Source: Desulfurivibrionaceae bacterium (GTDB taxonomy: Bacteria > Desulfobacterota > Desulfobulbia > Desulfobulbales > VMSU01). From it: DNA of 52,615 nt. The notes below the pieces were generated by a model, which made no database searches, was not told where the DNA came from, and saw nothing but the letters and a program-made list of their open reading frames with translations. Each line of letters starts with the position of its first letter. The first letter of the stretch is position 1. Shown piece after piece: positions 18,737 to 28,187 of the stretch. Both the position numbers and the translations under genes were made by a program. The stretch spans positions 1 through 52,615 of the forward strand of contig JAQYVV010000019.1 in the NCBI GenBank assembly GCA_030145275.1, in the 5' to 3' direction.

Positions 18737-19222
18737 ATGGCACATGTGGAAGCAGTTTGTATTAGTAAAAAGAAAGGTGTTGTGAAGAGGGAGCAGGCAG
18801 AAGCCATTCTCAAAGAAGATTGGGGGATTGAAAACGATGCGCATGCGGGAGACTGGCATAGACAAATTTCTCTTTTGGCCGGCGAAAGTATTGATTCCGT
18901 CAGAGAACAGATTCCTACCCTCAAGAATGGCGCCTTCGCTGAAAATATTGTGACGCGAGGAATTGATCTCACAATCCTAGATGTGGGAGATCGTCTTCAG
19001 CTTGGGGGAACGGCAGTTCTGGAAATCACCCAGATCGGAAAAGAGTGTCATAACGGCGCATGTGTTATAAAAAAACTTACCGGAGATTGCATCATGCCCC
19101 GAGAAGGTCTTTTTGGTAAAGTGATAAATGGAGGGAGCGTCAGAACCAATGACTTAATTAGTGCCTTAGCGCTGAATTCCTGTCATAAAAAACACGAAAT
19201 ACTAAAAATCATTTTGAAATAA
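18737..19222 (+). CDS. MOSC-domain protein with repeat-encoded tail
   Basis: MOSC domains bind molybdenum cofactor and transfer sulfur or handle oxidised N-compounds in some enzymes. The visible fold runs from AHVEAVCISKKKGVVK through ENDAHAGDWHRQISLL to the conserved Cys in CHNGACVIKKLTGDCIMPRE and a GLFGKVINGGSVRTNDLI end. The normal domain stops there. The last 20 or so residues (ISALALNSCHKKHEILKI) are read from the left part of a family 3 repeat starting at 19158. ATG 18737 is preferred over 18731 because AGGAGG at 18725-18730 is then correctly spaced. The function beside moeA is probably Moco carrying or sulfuration, which is inference. Confidence 0.88.
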   Translation: MAHVEAVCISKKKGVVKREQAEAILKEDWGIENDAHAGDWHRQISLLAGESIDSVREQIPTLKNGAFAENIVTRGIDLTILDVGDRLQLGGTAVLEITQIGKECHNGACVIKKLTGDCIMPREGLFGKVINGGSVRTNDLISALALNSCHKKHEILKIILK

Positions 19223-19273
19223 ACATGTTACATTCTACTGTTAAGGCACTTATTTCCGGTTTATCCGGATTAG
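19158..19273. repeat. Family 3 element overlapping the MOSC gene end
   Basis: TTAGTGCCTTAGCGCTGAAT starts the element, which ends TACTGTTAAGGCACTTA then TTCCGGTTTATCCGGATTAG. It lacks the internal GATAAGCGAAGACTTCG units of other copies. The first 65 bp are translated as the C-terminus of the MOSC protein. Confidence 0.85.
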
Positions 19274-19310
19274 TTCATGTTGCATGAAAAACAGGGATAG
19301 TTGTTGATGG

Positions 19311-21353
19311 TCATTTTTTATCCAACAATTTTCTTACAGTTTTTGCCAAGACTTTTCTACTTACCGGTTTCATAAGGTACTCTTTAATGCCTAAAGCGAT
19401 GGCCTTATCTTTGTCAATTAACTCACTGAATCCTGTACAAAGTATAATTGGCATGTCCGGTCTGATTTTAAGGATTTTTTGTGATAGCTCTGCCCCTGTC
19501 ATGTTTGGCATTGTCATATCTGTAATAACAAGGTCTATATCGTGAGGAGCTTTAGCAAATGTCTCAGCGGCCTCAGTCCCACTCATCAACATTGTCAGCT
19601 TATAACCTAATTTTTCAAGTAGTTGTTTTGTCATACAGCCGATTGCTTCGTCGTCATCAACTAACAATATTCTCTCCGTACCGCCTCTAACTTCTTCAGG
19701 TGACAGAGGCCCATCCGTTGTCTGCTGCTTTTCAATGGCAGGGAGGTAGACATGAAAAGTTGTTCCCTGACCAATTTCACTATAAACCGTTATATGGCCT
19801 CCATGGCTAGTGACGATTCCGTGGACGACAGAGAGTCCAAGTCCAGTCCCTTCATCTTTTGCTTTAGTGGTGAAGTATGGCTCAAATATTCTTTCCAGTT
19901 TGTCTTTGGCTATTCCGGAGCCGGTATCACTTACTTCAAGTCTTAAGTGTTTTCCTGCTTTAAGGTTAAAATTGGTGATATTACAGTCATCAGGGCTGAT
20001 ATCTATCTCAGTAAGCGAAACGGCTAGAACCCCGCCTTTTTCACGCATGGCATAGTAGGAATTAGTACATAGATTCATCAGGATCTGGTGCATTTGGGTT
20101 GGATTGGCCAAGATGGCAGCGCAATTTTGATCAATCGATTCCTTAATCTCGATGGTTGTGGGGATGGAAGAGCGCAATAGTTTCAGGACTTCCTTGGCCA
20201 AGGTCTGAAGAAGTACAGGTTTTTTTTCTTTTTCGGCTTGACGACTAAAAGTAAGAATCTGTTTGACTAACTCAGTAGCACGACTAGCGGCATTGCGAAC
20301 CTCCTGCAAGTTTTGCCAGTTATTTGAGTCTGCTGCTAAATCTAACTGGGTCATTTCCGTATAACCAATTATTGGTGTCAAAATATTATTAAAGTCATGG
20401 GCAATACCTCCTGCCAAAGTGCCGATCGCCTCCATTTTTTGAGACTGCCGTAGTCTTTCCTGAGTTTTGAGAAGTTGTTTTTCTGCTAAAATACGTTTGC
20501 TGATATCATGAGCTATGCCTTCAACTTCAGTTACCTGTCCATGTTTGTCAAAAACGGGTTCTTCTGTAACCTCCAAGCGGTGAACGTGGCCGTTTTTATG
20601 ATAAATCTCAAGTTCATAAGGAGGTTGCTTTATCCCTTTAATGCCCCGTTCGGTGTAATGCGCCACTTCTTTGTTAATAACATTGTCTGTGAGATACTCT
20701 GTATAATGAGCCAGGAATTCTTCTTGAGTATAGCCAAGGACATTTTCAATCGAAGGACTGAGGTAGCTGAAGACTCCATTGGTGTCATGGATGTAAAAAA
20801 AATAATCATCTCGCAGGGCCTCTACCAGACGGCGATACTGCTTCTCACTCTTTGCCAGTCTCTTTTTCTCTTCCTCAAGCTGCCGAACTTTCTTGTCGAG
20901 TTTTTTAGCCAGAACTTCTGCATAATCTTTCTGCAATTCCTGTTCATTTTTCAGGGGTTGTTGCGGTGCGGATAGTTTTTCTGTTTTATGAATTTCCAGT
21001 ACATTTTTTATCTCCACAAGTAAGGCGTCCATCTCCATTGGTTTGACAATAAATCTGGAGGCCCCCATATCCATGGCTAATTTTTCATCATTTGGATCAG
21101 TGTAGGTAGCTGTATAAAATATAAAAGGGATGGCACGAAGCTGTTCGTTCTTCTTAACAGCCCGGCAGAGTGCGTAACCATCCATTTCAGGCATAAGAAT
21201 ATCAGAAATAATCAAGTCCAGTGGGATACGGGAAGCAATTTCCAGTGCAATCTTGCCATTCTCAGCACTTTCCACCTCATAACCCTGCACCTCAAGCCAA
21301 TCGACCAGCAGTACCCTTGAATCTTCGGTATCCTCTACCACCAGAATCTTCAT
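19311..21353 (-). CDS. Hybrid histidine kinase REC-PAS-HK-REC
   Basis: A 680-residue cytosolic signalling protein with no membrane segment. Domains in order are: a receiver (residues about 2-118, VVEDTEDSR, phospho-Asp in IISDILMPEMDGYA, Lys in IVKPMEM), a short coiled coil (145-170), a PAS domain (172-290), a HisKA domain with IGTLAGGIAHDFNNILTPII, an HATPase domain (VSDTGSGIAKDK, TTKAKDEGTGLGLSVVHGI), and a second receiver (LLVDDDEAIG, DLVITDMTMPNMTG, LMKPVS). The kinase could both receive and donate phosphate. Its start overlaps the stop of the upstream lone receiver gene by 4 nt. No DNA-binding output is present in this cluster. Confidence 0.93.
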   Translation of the reverse strand: MKILVVEDTEDSRVLLVDWLEVQGYEVESAENGKIALEIASRIPLDLIISDILMPEMDGYALCRAVKKNEQLRAIPFIFYTATYTDPNDEKLAMDMGASRFIVKPMEMDALLVEIKNVLEIHKTEKLSAPQQPLKNEQELQKDYAEVLAKKLDKKVRQLEEEKKRLAKSEKQYRRLVEALRDDYFFYIHDTNGVFSYLSPSIENVLGYTQEEFLAHYTEYLTDNVINKEVAHYTERGIKGIKQPPYELEIYHKNGHVHRLEVTEEPVFDKHGQVTEVEGIAHDISKRILAEKQLLKTQERLRQSQKMEAIGTLAGGIAHDFNNILTPIIGYTEMTQLDLAADSNNWQNLQEVRNAASRATELVKQILTFSRQAEKEKKPVLLQTLAKEVLKLLRSSIPTTIEIKESIDQNCAAILANPTQMHQILMNLCTNSYYAMREKGGVLAVSLTEIDISPDDCNITNFNLKAGKHLRLEVSDTGSGIAKDKLERIFEPYFTTKAKDEGTGLGLSVVHGIVTSHGGHITVYSEIGQGTTFHVYLPAIEKQQTTDGPLSPEEVRGGTERILLVDDDEAIGCMTKQLLEKLGYKLTMLMSGTEAAETFAKAPHDIDLVITDMTMPNMTGAELSQKILKIRPDMPIILCTGFSELIDKDKAIALGIKEYLMKPVSRKVLAKTVRKLLDKK

Positions 21354-21721
21354 ATCTTTCCCCTGAGCACTTCTTTTAGTTGTGCCATTACGCTTCCTGG
21401 ATCAATTGGCTTCTCCACATAGGCATCACAGCCTGCTGCCAACAGTCTCTCCCGGTCCCCTGCCATGGCATAAGAGGTCATTGCCACCACGGGAATAGTT
21501 CGAGTTTTCTCTTTACTGCGGATTATAGCCAAGACTTCATTGCCGATAATATCGGGCAGTTGAATATCTAAGATAATAAAGCCGGGAAGATGTTCTTCTG
21601 CCATTTCAACGCCTTGCATGCCGGTCTCTGCCTGTAGCACAGTGTAGCCATTAGCCTCAAGGATATCGCTGATCAGCAGCATGTTATCCACATTATCTTC
21701 AATAACAAGTACGGTGCTCAT
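21350..21721 (-). CDS. Single-domain response regulator (CheY/DivK-like)
   Basis: A 123-residue receiver with no output domain. The acidic pair is in VIEDNVDNML, the phosphorylated Asp in FIILDIQLPDIIGNEV, the switch Thr in VVAMTSYAMAGDRE and the Lys in AYVEKPIDPGS. The pattern resembles DivK-like relay receivers. It lies 3 nt after the large sensor kinase and overlaps the next hybrid kinase by 4 nt, so these three genes form a tight operon and probably one phosphorelay. Confidence 0.95.
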   Translation of the reverse strand: MSTVLVIEDNVDNMLLISDILEANGYTVLQAETGMQGVEMAEEHLPGFIILDIQLPDIIGNEVLAIIRSKEKTRTIPVVAMTSYAMAGDRERLLAAGCDAYVEKPIDPGSVMAQLKEVLRGKI

Positions 21722-21724
21722 AAT

Positions 21725-24700
21725 CTACACTTCCTCCGCTGATACTGTTATTTTTGCTGGGTTGATTCTCTTCGGCACCCTGATCCAGAAGGTGCTTCCT
21801 TCGCCTAGAGTACTCTCAACCCCTACTTCACCCTGTAGTAAATCTGTAGCAATCTTTTTGGTGAGATAGAGACCAAGTCCAGTGCCACCCGCGTTAACTT
21901 TTAGATGTGAATCCATTCGCTCAAATGCTTCAAACAAACGAATTTGATCAGTCTCACTTATGCCGATTCCGGTGTCGCGAACCGTCAGCAATACTTCATC
22001 TTCTTGCTCCTCTGCCGTTAGCATGATTCCACCCTTCTCGGAATATTTCATCGCATTGCTCAGCATATTCAGTAGACATTGGTAGAGGCGGCGCCTATCA
22101 GTATGCATGGCCACATCTTGTGGAATATCAACTTTGAGATAAAGTCCTTTTTTCTCAATCTGCTGCCCCAACCCTTCAACAGCCTCGGAGACGATCTCCT
22201 CCAATACGAAATCATCCTGCATAACATCAACCCGACCAGCTTCGATCTTAGAAATATCTATGATGTCGGTAATTAGGCCCAGCAGGTGCTTCCCGGAACG
22301 ATTAACGCGGGTGGTGTAATCCTGATATTTTTCGTTGAGCTCGCCAAAGGACCCCTGCAGCATCATACCGGAAAAACCGATTATAGAGTTGAGTGGTGTC
22401 CGCAGTTCATGGGAGATGGAGGCAATAAACATCGACTTCATTTTATCCATCTCTTTGAGCTTGACATTTGCTTGAAGCAGTTGGTCGTTGGCAATTTGAT
22501 ACGCCTGGTTTGCCTTGTCCGTTTCGGCCTTAGCATTTAGCAACATCCGATCTTTACGATAAACAAAAAACAACCATAGCAAAATAAAAAAGATGATAAT
22601 GGCTGCCCCTACGGCCACTCTCTTGACCAGTTTATAGTCAACCCCTACCTCATAGTGCAAGGTCAGCCACTTTTGTCTAATCTCGTTACGCTGCTCCTCA
22701 TCAATCATCGACAAGGCCTTTTCAAGAATTGGGGTCAGCTCTGGCCAATCTTTGCGTACACCAATTGACAAATCGAAATTATAGGGGGTTGGTGCCGCCA
22801 CTTTGATATTTGTGTAACCACTCTTTTTAATGAGATAGCTAGCGACTGTTAAGTTGCCGACATAGGCATCAACCTCCCCCAGAGAGAGGGCCTGTAGAAT
22901 ATCATGTGTTGTTTTATAGGTCGTTAACTTGATCCTGGGGTGATCTCTCTGCAAATATTCAGAGGAGACATAACCCTCCTCCACGGCTACCAGCTTGCCG
23001 TAGAGATCTCGGAGTTCGGTGATAAGAGGTGCATTATCACGGCTAAAGATAACAAAAGGAAAACTGAGATAGGGTGAGGTAAAGTTGAGATATTTGCTGC
23101 GTTCAGGTGATGCAACAACTGCGGGAAGCAGATCTATCTCTCCACGCTTAGCTCTTTCTAACACCTCGGTCCACAACAACCGCTCAATAGGTGCTACCTG
23201 AAGAGCGAGCATATCGGTGATAAGTTCAATATGTTCTGAGGCCACGCCCTGGTAATGCCCCTGCTCATCAATCCATTCCACCGGAGGCCATTCGTGATCG
23301 ACGCCAAGACGCACGGTTGAATGGTTGTCGAGCCAGGTACGCTCCTCCTTGCTAAGCTTCAAGGTGAGATCTTGAGCAACTTTTTTGAGTTCACCCACCC
23401 AGCGTTTATGTATCTGGTGTGCCTCATCTGGAGAGATATCAGCAATAGCACGGTCGATAATCCGTGCCAAAATAGGCCAGTCCTTGCGCACCCCAATATT
23501 GAGCTTGACTGGCGGTTTTTTCATCCTTCCCTGCACTGCCAGATTAAAGAGCAGCTCCTGTTCGATAAGATACATCGCCACCACACGGTTGCCGGCATAG
23601 GCATCAGCTTCACCCCGTGAAACAGCCTCTAGTGCATCGACAGTTGAGGGGTACTCTTTCACCCTCACCTGGGGGAATTGGTTCTTAAAGAGCTTGACGT
23701 TGTAGTAGCCTTTCTCCAGTGCGACAATACGACCATTCAGGTCTTCAGCAGAGTCGTAGTACGGGCCATCCTTAGAAGCAACGAAAACATGAGGGATAGT
23801 TATATATGGTTTGGAGAACTCAAAAAATGCTTCACGCTCCGGCTTGGGGGTGATATCCATAATTCCATCGAGTTGCTTATTTTTTACCTTGTCATAGTTC
23901 TGCTTGAATGGAGCTGGTTCTGGAACCAGAAGGCCACCTAGACGTTTGTTTATAGCCTCTAGATAATCGATACCGATTCCTTGGACGATGCCCCCCTTGT
24001 CGACATAACTCATGGGGGGCCAAGCGTTCATAACACCAATGTGTATTTCGGTCTGCTCAGAGAGCCAGGTGCGCTCTTCCAGGGAGAGGGTGTTTGCAAA
24101 TGCACGTCGCTCCGAGGCCTCAAGCCGTGGGAAAGTGTTGATGATCTGTAGATGTTCCTGTGGGGAGATATCGTTAAGAAGCTTCTGTAGAATACTGCGC
24201 AGTATGGGCCAATCCTTACGCACACCAATGGCGTTAATAGACGAGGTTTCCGAGATCTTACCTTGTGCCTGGAGGTTGGTAATGAGCTCATTTTCAATGA
24301 TGTAGTTTGCCCCTGCCCGGTTACCAACATAGGCATCGACCTCACCCTTGGAGAGTGCATCAAGCACATCACTGGTGGTGGTGTACTCCCTGACCTTTAT
24401 CTGTGGGTATTTATCATGCAGAACCGTAACGATAAAAAATCCCTTTTCCACCCCGACGGTCTTACCTGCAAGATTGGCTAAAGAGCTCATTTGTGGGGCA
24501 TTCTGGTGTGTAAAAATGAGGTGGGGAACTTCAATGTAAGGCTCTGTGAAATGAAAAAACTCCTCGCGAGATGGCAACGGGGTAATGTCCATCAGCGCAT
24601 CAAGCTGCTTGTCCTTTACTGCTTTGTAGATTTCACCCCAGGGTCCTGGGACAATCTCCAAGCGATTGTCTAAACGCTTATTAAATGCCCGGATGAATTC

Positions 24701-24964
24701 AACACCAATCCCCTGAGGTCTCCCACTAGTATCGACATAATCCATTGGTGGCCAGGCGTTCATGATGCCAATGCGGATAGTGGGATGTTTCTCCAGCCAG
24801 GCGTGTTCGCTTGCGGTTAACTGAATAGCCGCTGGGCCTTCCTCGGCACTGACACCCACTACGGGAAACACGAGCCCCATCGAGAGCATCAAAATGAGAA
24901 GCAGCGAAGATAACTGTTGTTTTCCTCTCTCGGTAATGATCAGATATTTTAGAAGTTCACCCAT
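21725..24964 (-). CDS. Sensor kinase with three tandem solute-binding (SBP3) domains
   Basis: A 1079-residue BvgS/EvgS-like sensor. An N-terminal hydrophobic segment (residues 18-38) exports three tandem family 3 solute-binding domains, starting near residues 60, 305 and 560. Each begins with a motif like IGIMNAWPPMDYVD and later shows LDALSKGEVDAYVGN-type strands. A membrane helix (about 790-810, AIIIFFILLWLFFVY) leads to a short coiled coil, HisKA (SISHELRTPLNSIIGFSG) and HATPase (RDTGIGISETD, GGTGLGLYLTKKI). No receiver is fused. Repeats 1 and 2 are closer to each other than to 3, suggesting recent duplication. The ligand is unknown, perhaps amino acids or other small organic ions. Confidence 0.94.
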   Translation of the reverse strand: MGELLKYLIITERGKQQLSSLLLILMLSMGLVFPVVGVSAEEGPAAIQLTASEHAWLEKHPTIRIGIMNAWPPMDYVDTSGRPQGIGVEFIRAFNKRLDNRLEIVPGPWGEIYKAVKDKQLDALMDITPLPSREEFFHFTEPYIEVPHLIFTHQNAPQMSSLANLAGKTVGVEKGFFIVTVLHDKYPQIKVREYTTTSDVLDALSKGEVDAYVGNRAGANYIIENELITNLQAQGKISETSSINAIGVRKDWPILRSILQKLLNDISPQEHLQIINTFPRLEASERRAFANTLSLEERTWLSEQTEIHIGVMNAWPPMSYVDKGGIVQGIGIDYLEAINKRLGGLLVPEPAPFKQNYDKVKNKQLDGIMDITPKPEREAFFEFSKPYITIPHVFVASKDGPYYDSAEDLNGRIVALEKGYYNVKLFKNQFPQVRVKEYPSTVDALEAVSRGEADAYAGNRVVAMYLIEQELLFNLAVQGRMKKPPVKLNIGVRKDWPILARIIDRAIADISPDEAHQIHKRWVGELKKVAQDLTLKLSKEERTWLDNHSTVRLGVDHEWPPVEWIDEQGHYQGVASEHIELITDMLALQVAPIERLLWTEVLERAKRGEIDLLPAVVASPERSKYLNFTSPYLSFPFVIFSRDNAPLITELRDLYGKLVAVEEGYVSSEYLQRDHPRIKLTTYKTTHDILQALSLGEVDAYVGNLTVASYLIKKSGYTNIKVAAPTPYNFDLSIGVRKDWPELTPILEKALSMIDEEQRNEIRQKWLTLHYEVGVDYKLVKRVAVGAAIIIFFILLWLFFVYRKDRMLLNAKAETDKANQAYQIANDQLLQANVKLKEMDKMKSMFIASISHELRTPLNSIIGFSGMMLQGSFGELNEKYQDYTTRVNRSGKHLLGLITDIIDISKIEAGRVDVMQDDFVLEEIVSEAVEGLGQQIEKKGLYLKVDIPQDVAMHTDRRRLYQCLLNMLSNAMKYSEKGGIMLTAEEQEDEVLLTVRDTGIGISETDQIRLFEAFERMDSHLKVNAGGTGLGLYLTKKIATDLLQGEVGVESTLGEGSTFWIRVPKRINPAKITVSAEEV

Positions 24965-24966
24965 AT

Positions 24967-25062
24967 CTACAGGCTCCAGAGAGGGTTTTGAAGATAAATA
25001 TTAGCCAGAATCGGTGATATTATCCCACCTTGCGGTGTTCCATTAGCACTTCTCTTGACTGC
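24967..25062 (-). pseudogene. Relic of group II intron-type reverse transcriptase
   Basis: In the minus-strand frame starting at 25062, about 30 codons read AVKRSANGTPQGGIISPILA followed by NIYLQ, then reach a TAG at 24967-24969. GTPQGG-x-ISP-x-LANIYL is the RT-4 block of group II intron maturases. An upstream TGA closes the frame at 25063-25065, and neither the YADD block nor intron RNA domains are seen nearby. The fragment ends 2 bp before the sensor kinase ATG. Confidence 0.8.
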
Positions 25063-25205
25063 TCAATTCATTTTTGACTGACATTATCATAGCATCTTTT
25101 GATGTTGGTAGAATAGGACAAATGCGTCCAGATTGGATTTAGTTCAGAGAAAAAAACAAGGGGTCAGGAAATCTAAACCTTCTTCATTTGAAGTTCTAAG
25201 TCTAG

Positions 25206-27893
25206 TTAAGATAATATGTTTTCAAGACAGCTTCGCATATCTGATAACTGGAATGGTTTGCTTAAAAAACCATCCGGTTGGCTCCCTTGGTCTTTATTAA
25301 AGGAAAGTTCATCTTCAGAGTAGCCGCTGCTCAATAAAATTGGCAGGGATGAATCAATTTTTCTTATTGCTTGCATGGCTTCAATTCCATCCATTTTAGG
25401 CATGGAAACATCCAGGACGACCGCACAGAAATCAATACCTTGATGGTTAATTTTGTCAACAGCCTCTTGGCCATCAGAGACGGGATGCACGGTGAAGCCT
25501 AACAGTTCGAGCATTTTTCTGCCAACGTCCAGGAGCATCGCTTCATCGTCAGCAAGCAGGATGTTCCCTGACCATTGTACAGTCTCAGACTTTACAACAT
25601 CCTCTGAAGTAAATATTTTCTTTTGAAGCGATTGGATAGACGGCAACAGTACTCTAACAGTTGTTCCTTTATTCATTGTACTTTCAATCGTTATCGCACC
25701 ATGATGTGTCCGCAGAATTCCAACGGTCAGCGCCAGACCGAGTCCCCGGCCAACAAACTTGGTTGTGTAAAAGGGTTCAAAAATTTGAACCAATTTGTCC
25801 GGGCTGATACCACAACCACTATCTTTTATCTGGCAAAATGCATACATACCATCTTGGAGATGGTCCCCCTGAAACGGTATAGGCAAAGAATCAGCGGCAA
25901 AGAATTCACTGCCAAATGAAATTTCGATCATTCCCGGACCACTTTCCAAGGATTCAATAGCGTTGCTGAGTACGTTTTCAATTACCTCTCTTATCTGCGG
26001 CTTATCCATAGAGCAATGGAGAGGCTGCACCGGCGGGGTAAATTTAAAAGAAATTTCCGGGTAGAAGAGATTTTTTAATGCTGAGACACTTTCTCTAACC
26101 AGGTCGGTAAGGGGTAATTTCTGGAGCTTTATTGGTTGCTGCCCAACATAGCTCAACATCATGGTTCCCACCTGGGATGCCCCTTTGGCTGCTTGTTGGG
26201 CATCTAATACCATCTTGCGTTCATCGGAGTTTTTAGACAAGGTAAGGGCCATAATCTCCAGGTTGCCCAGCACTGCCATCATGGCATTATTAAAACGATG
26301 GGCAATTGCTCCTGCCATTGTTTTCAAACTTTCAAAACGCTTAAATTGTTCCTCTTGGCGGTTTCTTTTAAGACTTTCTTTTGTTGCTATTACCTCTTTT
26401 TCCATCAGTACCGCCATTGTAATATCCACAAGGTAGCCCTTAAAATGGGTTATTTCTCCTTGATTATTGCGCACCAGCGTAGTGTTGTCAATAACCCAGA
26501 GTAAGTCTCCGGCACGGGTTTTCAGGCGATATGGCTCATGGGTAAAGCTGCTGATTTCTGGGGCAGAGTTGCTTGCCACCTCATCCGCCACCCGTTGCAG
26601 GTCATCCGGGTGGATAAGTGTCGCGTACTGCACAGAACCATTAATAAATTCCTCTGCTGAATATCCCAAAATATCAATGACATTTGCAGAAACCTGCTCC
26701 ACCTGCCAATTCTCATTGTTCTGCCAGGTGAAGGTTATAACAGGACCATTCATGAACATGTCTCGCTCTTGTTGCAGAACCTTCTGGGTTTTTAAGAGCT
26801 GCTGTCTCTGTTTTTCAAGTTTCTTTGTGTGAGTCTCAAGAGTCTTGCGTTGGTTATATTGCACGTAGAAGGTGAGGAGACTCATGGAGAGCAGCAACAA
26901 ACTTAATAAAAAGATAAGCCTGAAATGCTGCCTTTCATTCATGAAAAAATCAGACTGGCTTCTGACCGTACAAAAGGCGACCATCTCGAGAGTGACAGGA
27001 TTTAAAACAGGGATAGTGGTAAAGACCATATCTATGGAAGGGTCATAAAGTGACGTTGCCTGAGCGCTATGGGCATTAGCATAAATTCCATCGGTTATAT
27101 TTTCTTGTGGCTTGAGTTCTTTCATCTCTTTGCGAGAGACTTGTTTGAGCGCTGCTAAGACGTTTTTGTTATAAAAATAGCCTTTATGATGAGATTTTTT
27201 GTAGATCTCTTTCCTTTCGTTTGGAAAAGAATTTTTTGTTGCGTACTTTTCCGCGACGAAAAAATTACTCAGCACGTGGTACTGTTTCATTATTGCAGAA
27301 GTGAGAACTTCTGGACCAAATGAGATTTCCATGCTGCCTAAATAAGTCTGGTCTGCGGCAGTAATTGGGAAAACAAATCGATAACTTCCGCTTGTTCTTC
27401 CATTTTCAAAGCCGTTAATGGTCACATGTTCACTGTTCACATACTCAACTGTATGTCGTATGCCTGTCAAATCGTCTCCAAATTTATCAGGTAGATGGAG
27501 ACGCAGGAACACCTTATTATTTGGGAGATGAAACTGGAGCTGTCTTACCAGGCCACCCTGTTGCAGTTTTTCATAACGTTGTTTGGTTTGATCGAGCAGC
27601 TCTTGCCGCAATCTGTTTTTCTGCTCTTTGTCGGCAGTGAGGAGCTTTAGGTACACATCCTGGATCTTAAACCTTGGTAGCATCCCTGAATAAATATTTT
27701 CGGCTAACTGCTTGTATTGATCATAAATAGTGTTATAGGCGCGTTGATATCGTTCTGTAACTAGTTGGAGGTGGTGCTGTTGATTTTTGTTTTTTCTGCT
27801 ATCTAACGTATAAAACAAGGCAACTGCCAGGACGGCAAAGGTCAGTAGCAGGATGATTTTTATGTTTGTACGCCCTACTTTTTCTTTATGCAT
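25206..27893 (-). CDS. Membrane-bound hybrid histidine kinase (sensor-PAS-HK-REC)
   Basis: An 895-residue sensor kinase. TM1 at about residues 12-30 and TM2 at about 327-348 (FRLIFLLSLLLLSMSLLTFY) flank a large periplasmic sensor of some 300 residues resembling a double Cache fold. A coiled coil (350-380) leads to PAS (about 385-500), then HisKA with MAGAIAHRFNNAMMAVLG, in which the family's HDFNN reads HRFNN, and HATPase (KDSGCGISPDK, GRGLGLALTVGIL). A C-terminal receiver has LLADDEAML, VVLDVSMPKMDG and LSKPFQLSD. The HRFNN change leaves the phospho-His intact. It is transcribed in the same direction as the next operon but 240 bp away, and lies upstream of it. Confidence 0.92.
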   Translation of the reverse strand: MHKEKVGRTNIKIILLLTFAVLAVALFYTLDSRKNKNQQHHLQLVTERYQRAYNTIYDQYKQLAENIYSGMLPRFKIQDVYLKLLTADKEQKNRLRQELLDQTKQRYEKLQQGGLVRQLQFHLPNNKVFLRLHLPDKFGDDLTGIRHTVEYVNSEHVTINGFENGRTSGSYRFVFPITAADQTYLGSMEISFGPEVLTSAIMKQYHVLSNFFVAEKYATKNSFPNERKEIYKKSHHKGYFYNKNVLAALKQVSRKEMKELKPQENITDGIYANAHSAQATSLYDPSIDMVFTTIPVLNPVTLEMVAFCTVRSQSDFFMNERQHFRLIFLLSLLLLSMSLLTFYVQYNQRKTLETHTKKLEKQRQQLLKTQKVLQQERDMFMNGPVITFTWQNNENWQVEQVSANVIDILGYSAEEFINGSVQYATLIHPDDLQRVADEVASNSAPEISSFTHEPYRLKTRAGDLLWVIDNTTLVRNNQGEITHFKGYLVDITMAVLMEKEVIATKESLKRNRQEEQFKRFESLKTMAGAIAHRFNNAMMAVLGNLEIMALTLSKNSDERKMVLDAQQAAKGASQVGTMMLSYVGQQPIKLQKLPLTDLVRESVSALKNLFYPEISFKFTPPVQPLHCSMDKPQIREVIENVLSNAIESLESGPGMIEISFGSEFFAADSLPIPFQGDHLQDGMYAFCQIKDSGCGISPDKLVQIFEPFYTTKFVGRGLGLALTVGILRTHHGAITIESTMNKGTTVRVLLPSIQSLQKKIFTSEDVVKSETVQWSGNILLADDEAMLLDVGRKMLELLGFTVHPVSDGQEAVDKINHQGIDFCAVVLDVSMPKMDGIEAMQAIRKIDSSLPILLSSGYSEDELSFNKDQGSQPDGFLSKPFQLSDMRSCLENILS

Positions 27894-27913
27894 AAAAGGT
27901 TGCTCGCTGGTCT

Positions 27914-28063
27914 TTAGTGCCTTATACCTGGAATCCTGTCACAAAAAACAGATAAGCGAAGACTTCGGATAAGCGAAGACTTCGAGAATTCCAAAAAAGA
28001 ACAATGCTCCCAATATGTTGCAGACCACTGTTAAGGCACTTATTTCCGGTTTATCCGGATTAG
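27914..28063. repeat. Family 3 element with two internal units
   Basis: TTAGTGCCTTATACCTGGAA at the left and CCGGTTTATCCGGATTAG at the right. Inside are two copies of GATAAGCGAAGACTTCG in tandem, then GAGAATTCC and AATGCTCCCAATATGTTGCA. Confidence 0.9.
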
Positions 28064-28187
28064 ATTTGGAGTAATGGGAAATCTCCATTACTCATCGACT
28101 CATCCTCACAGGCTAGCGTAGGCTATTTTCAGAACAGAGAAAGAATATTCTCCAGTCAAGCTACGCCATGTAAATTTGCCAGAGAAT

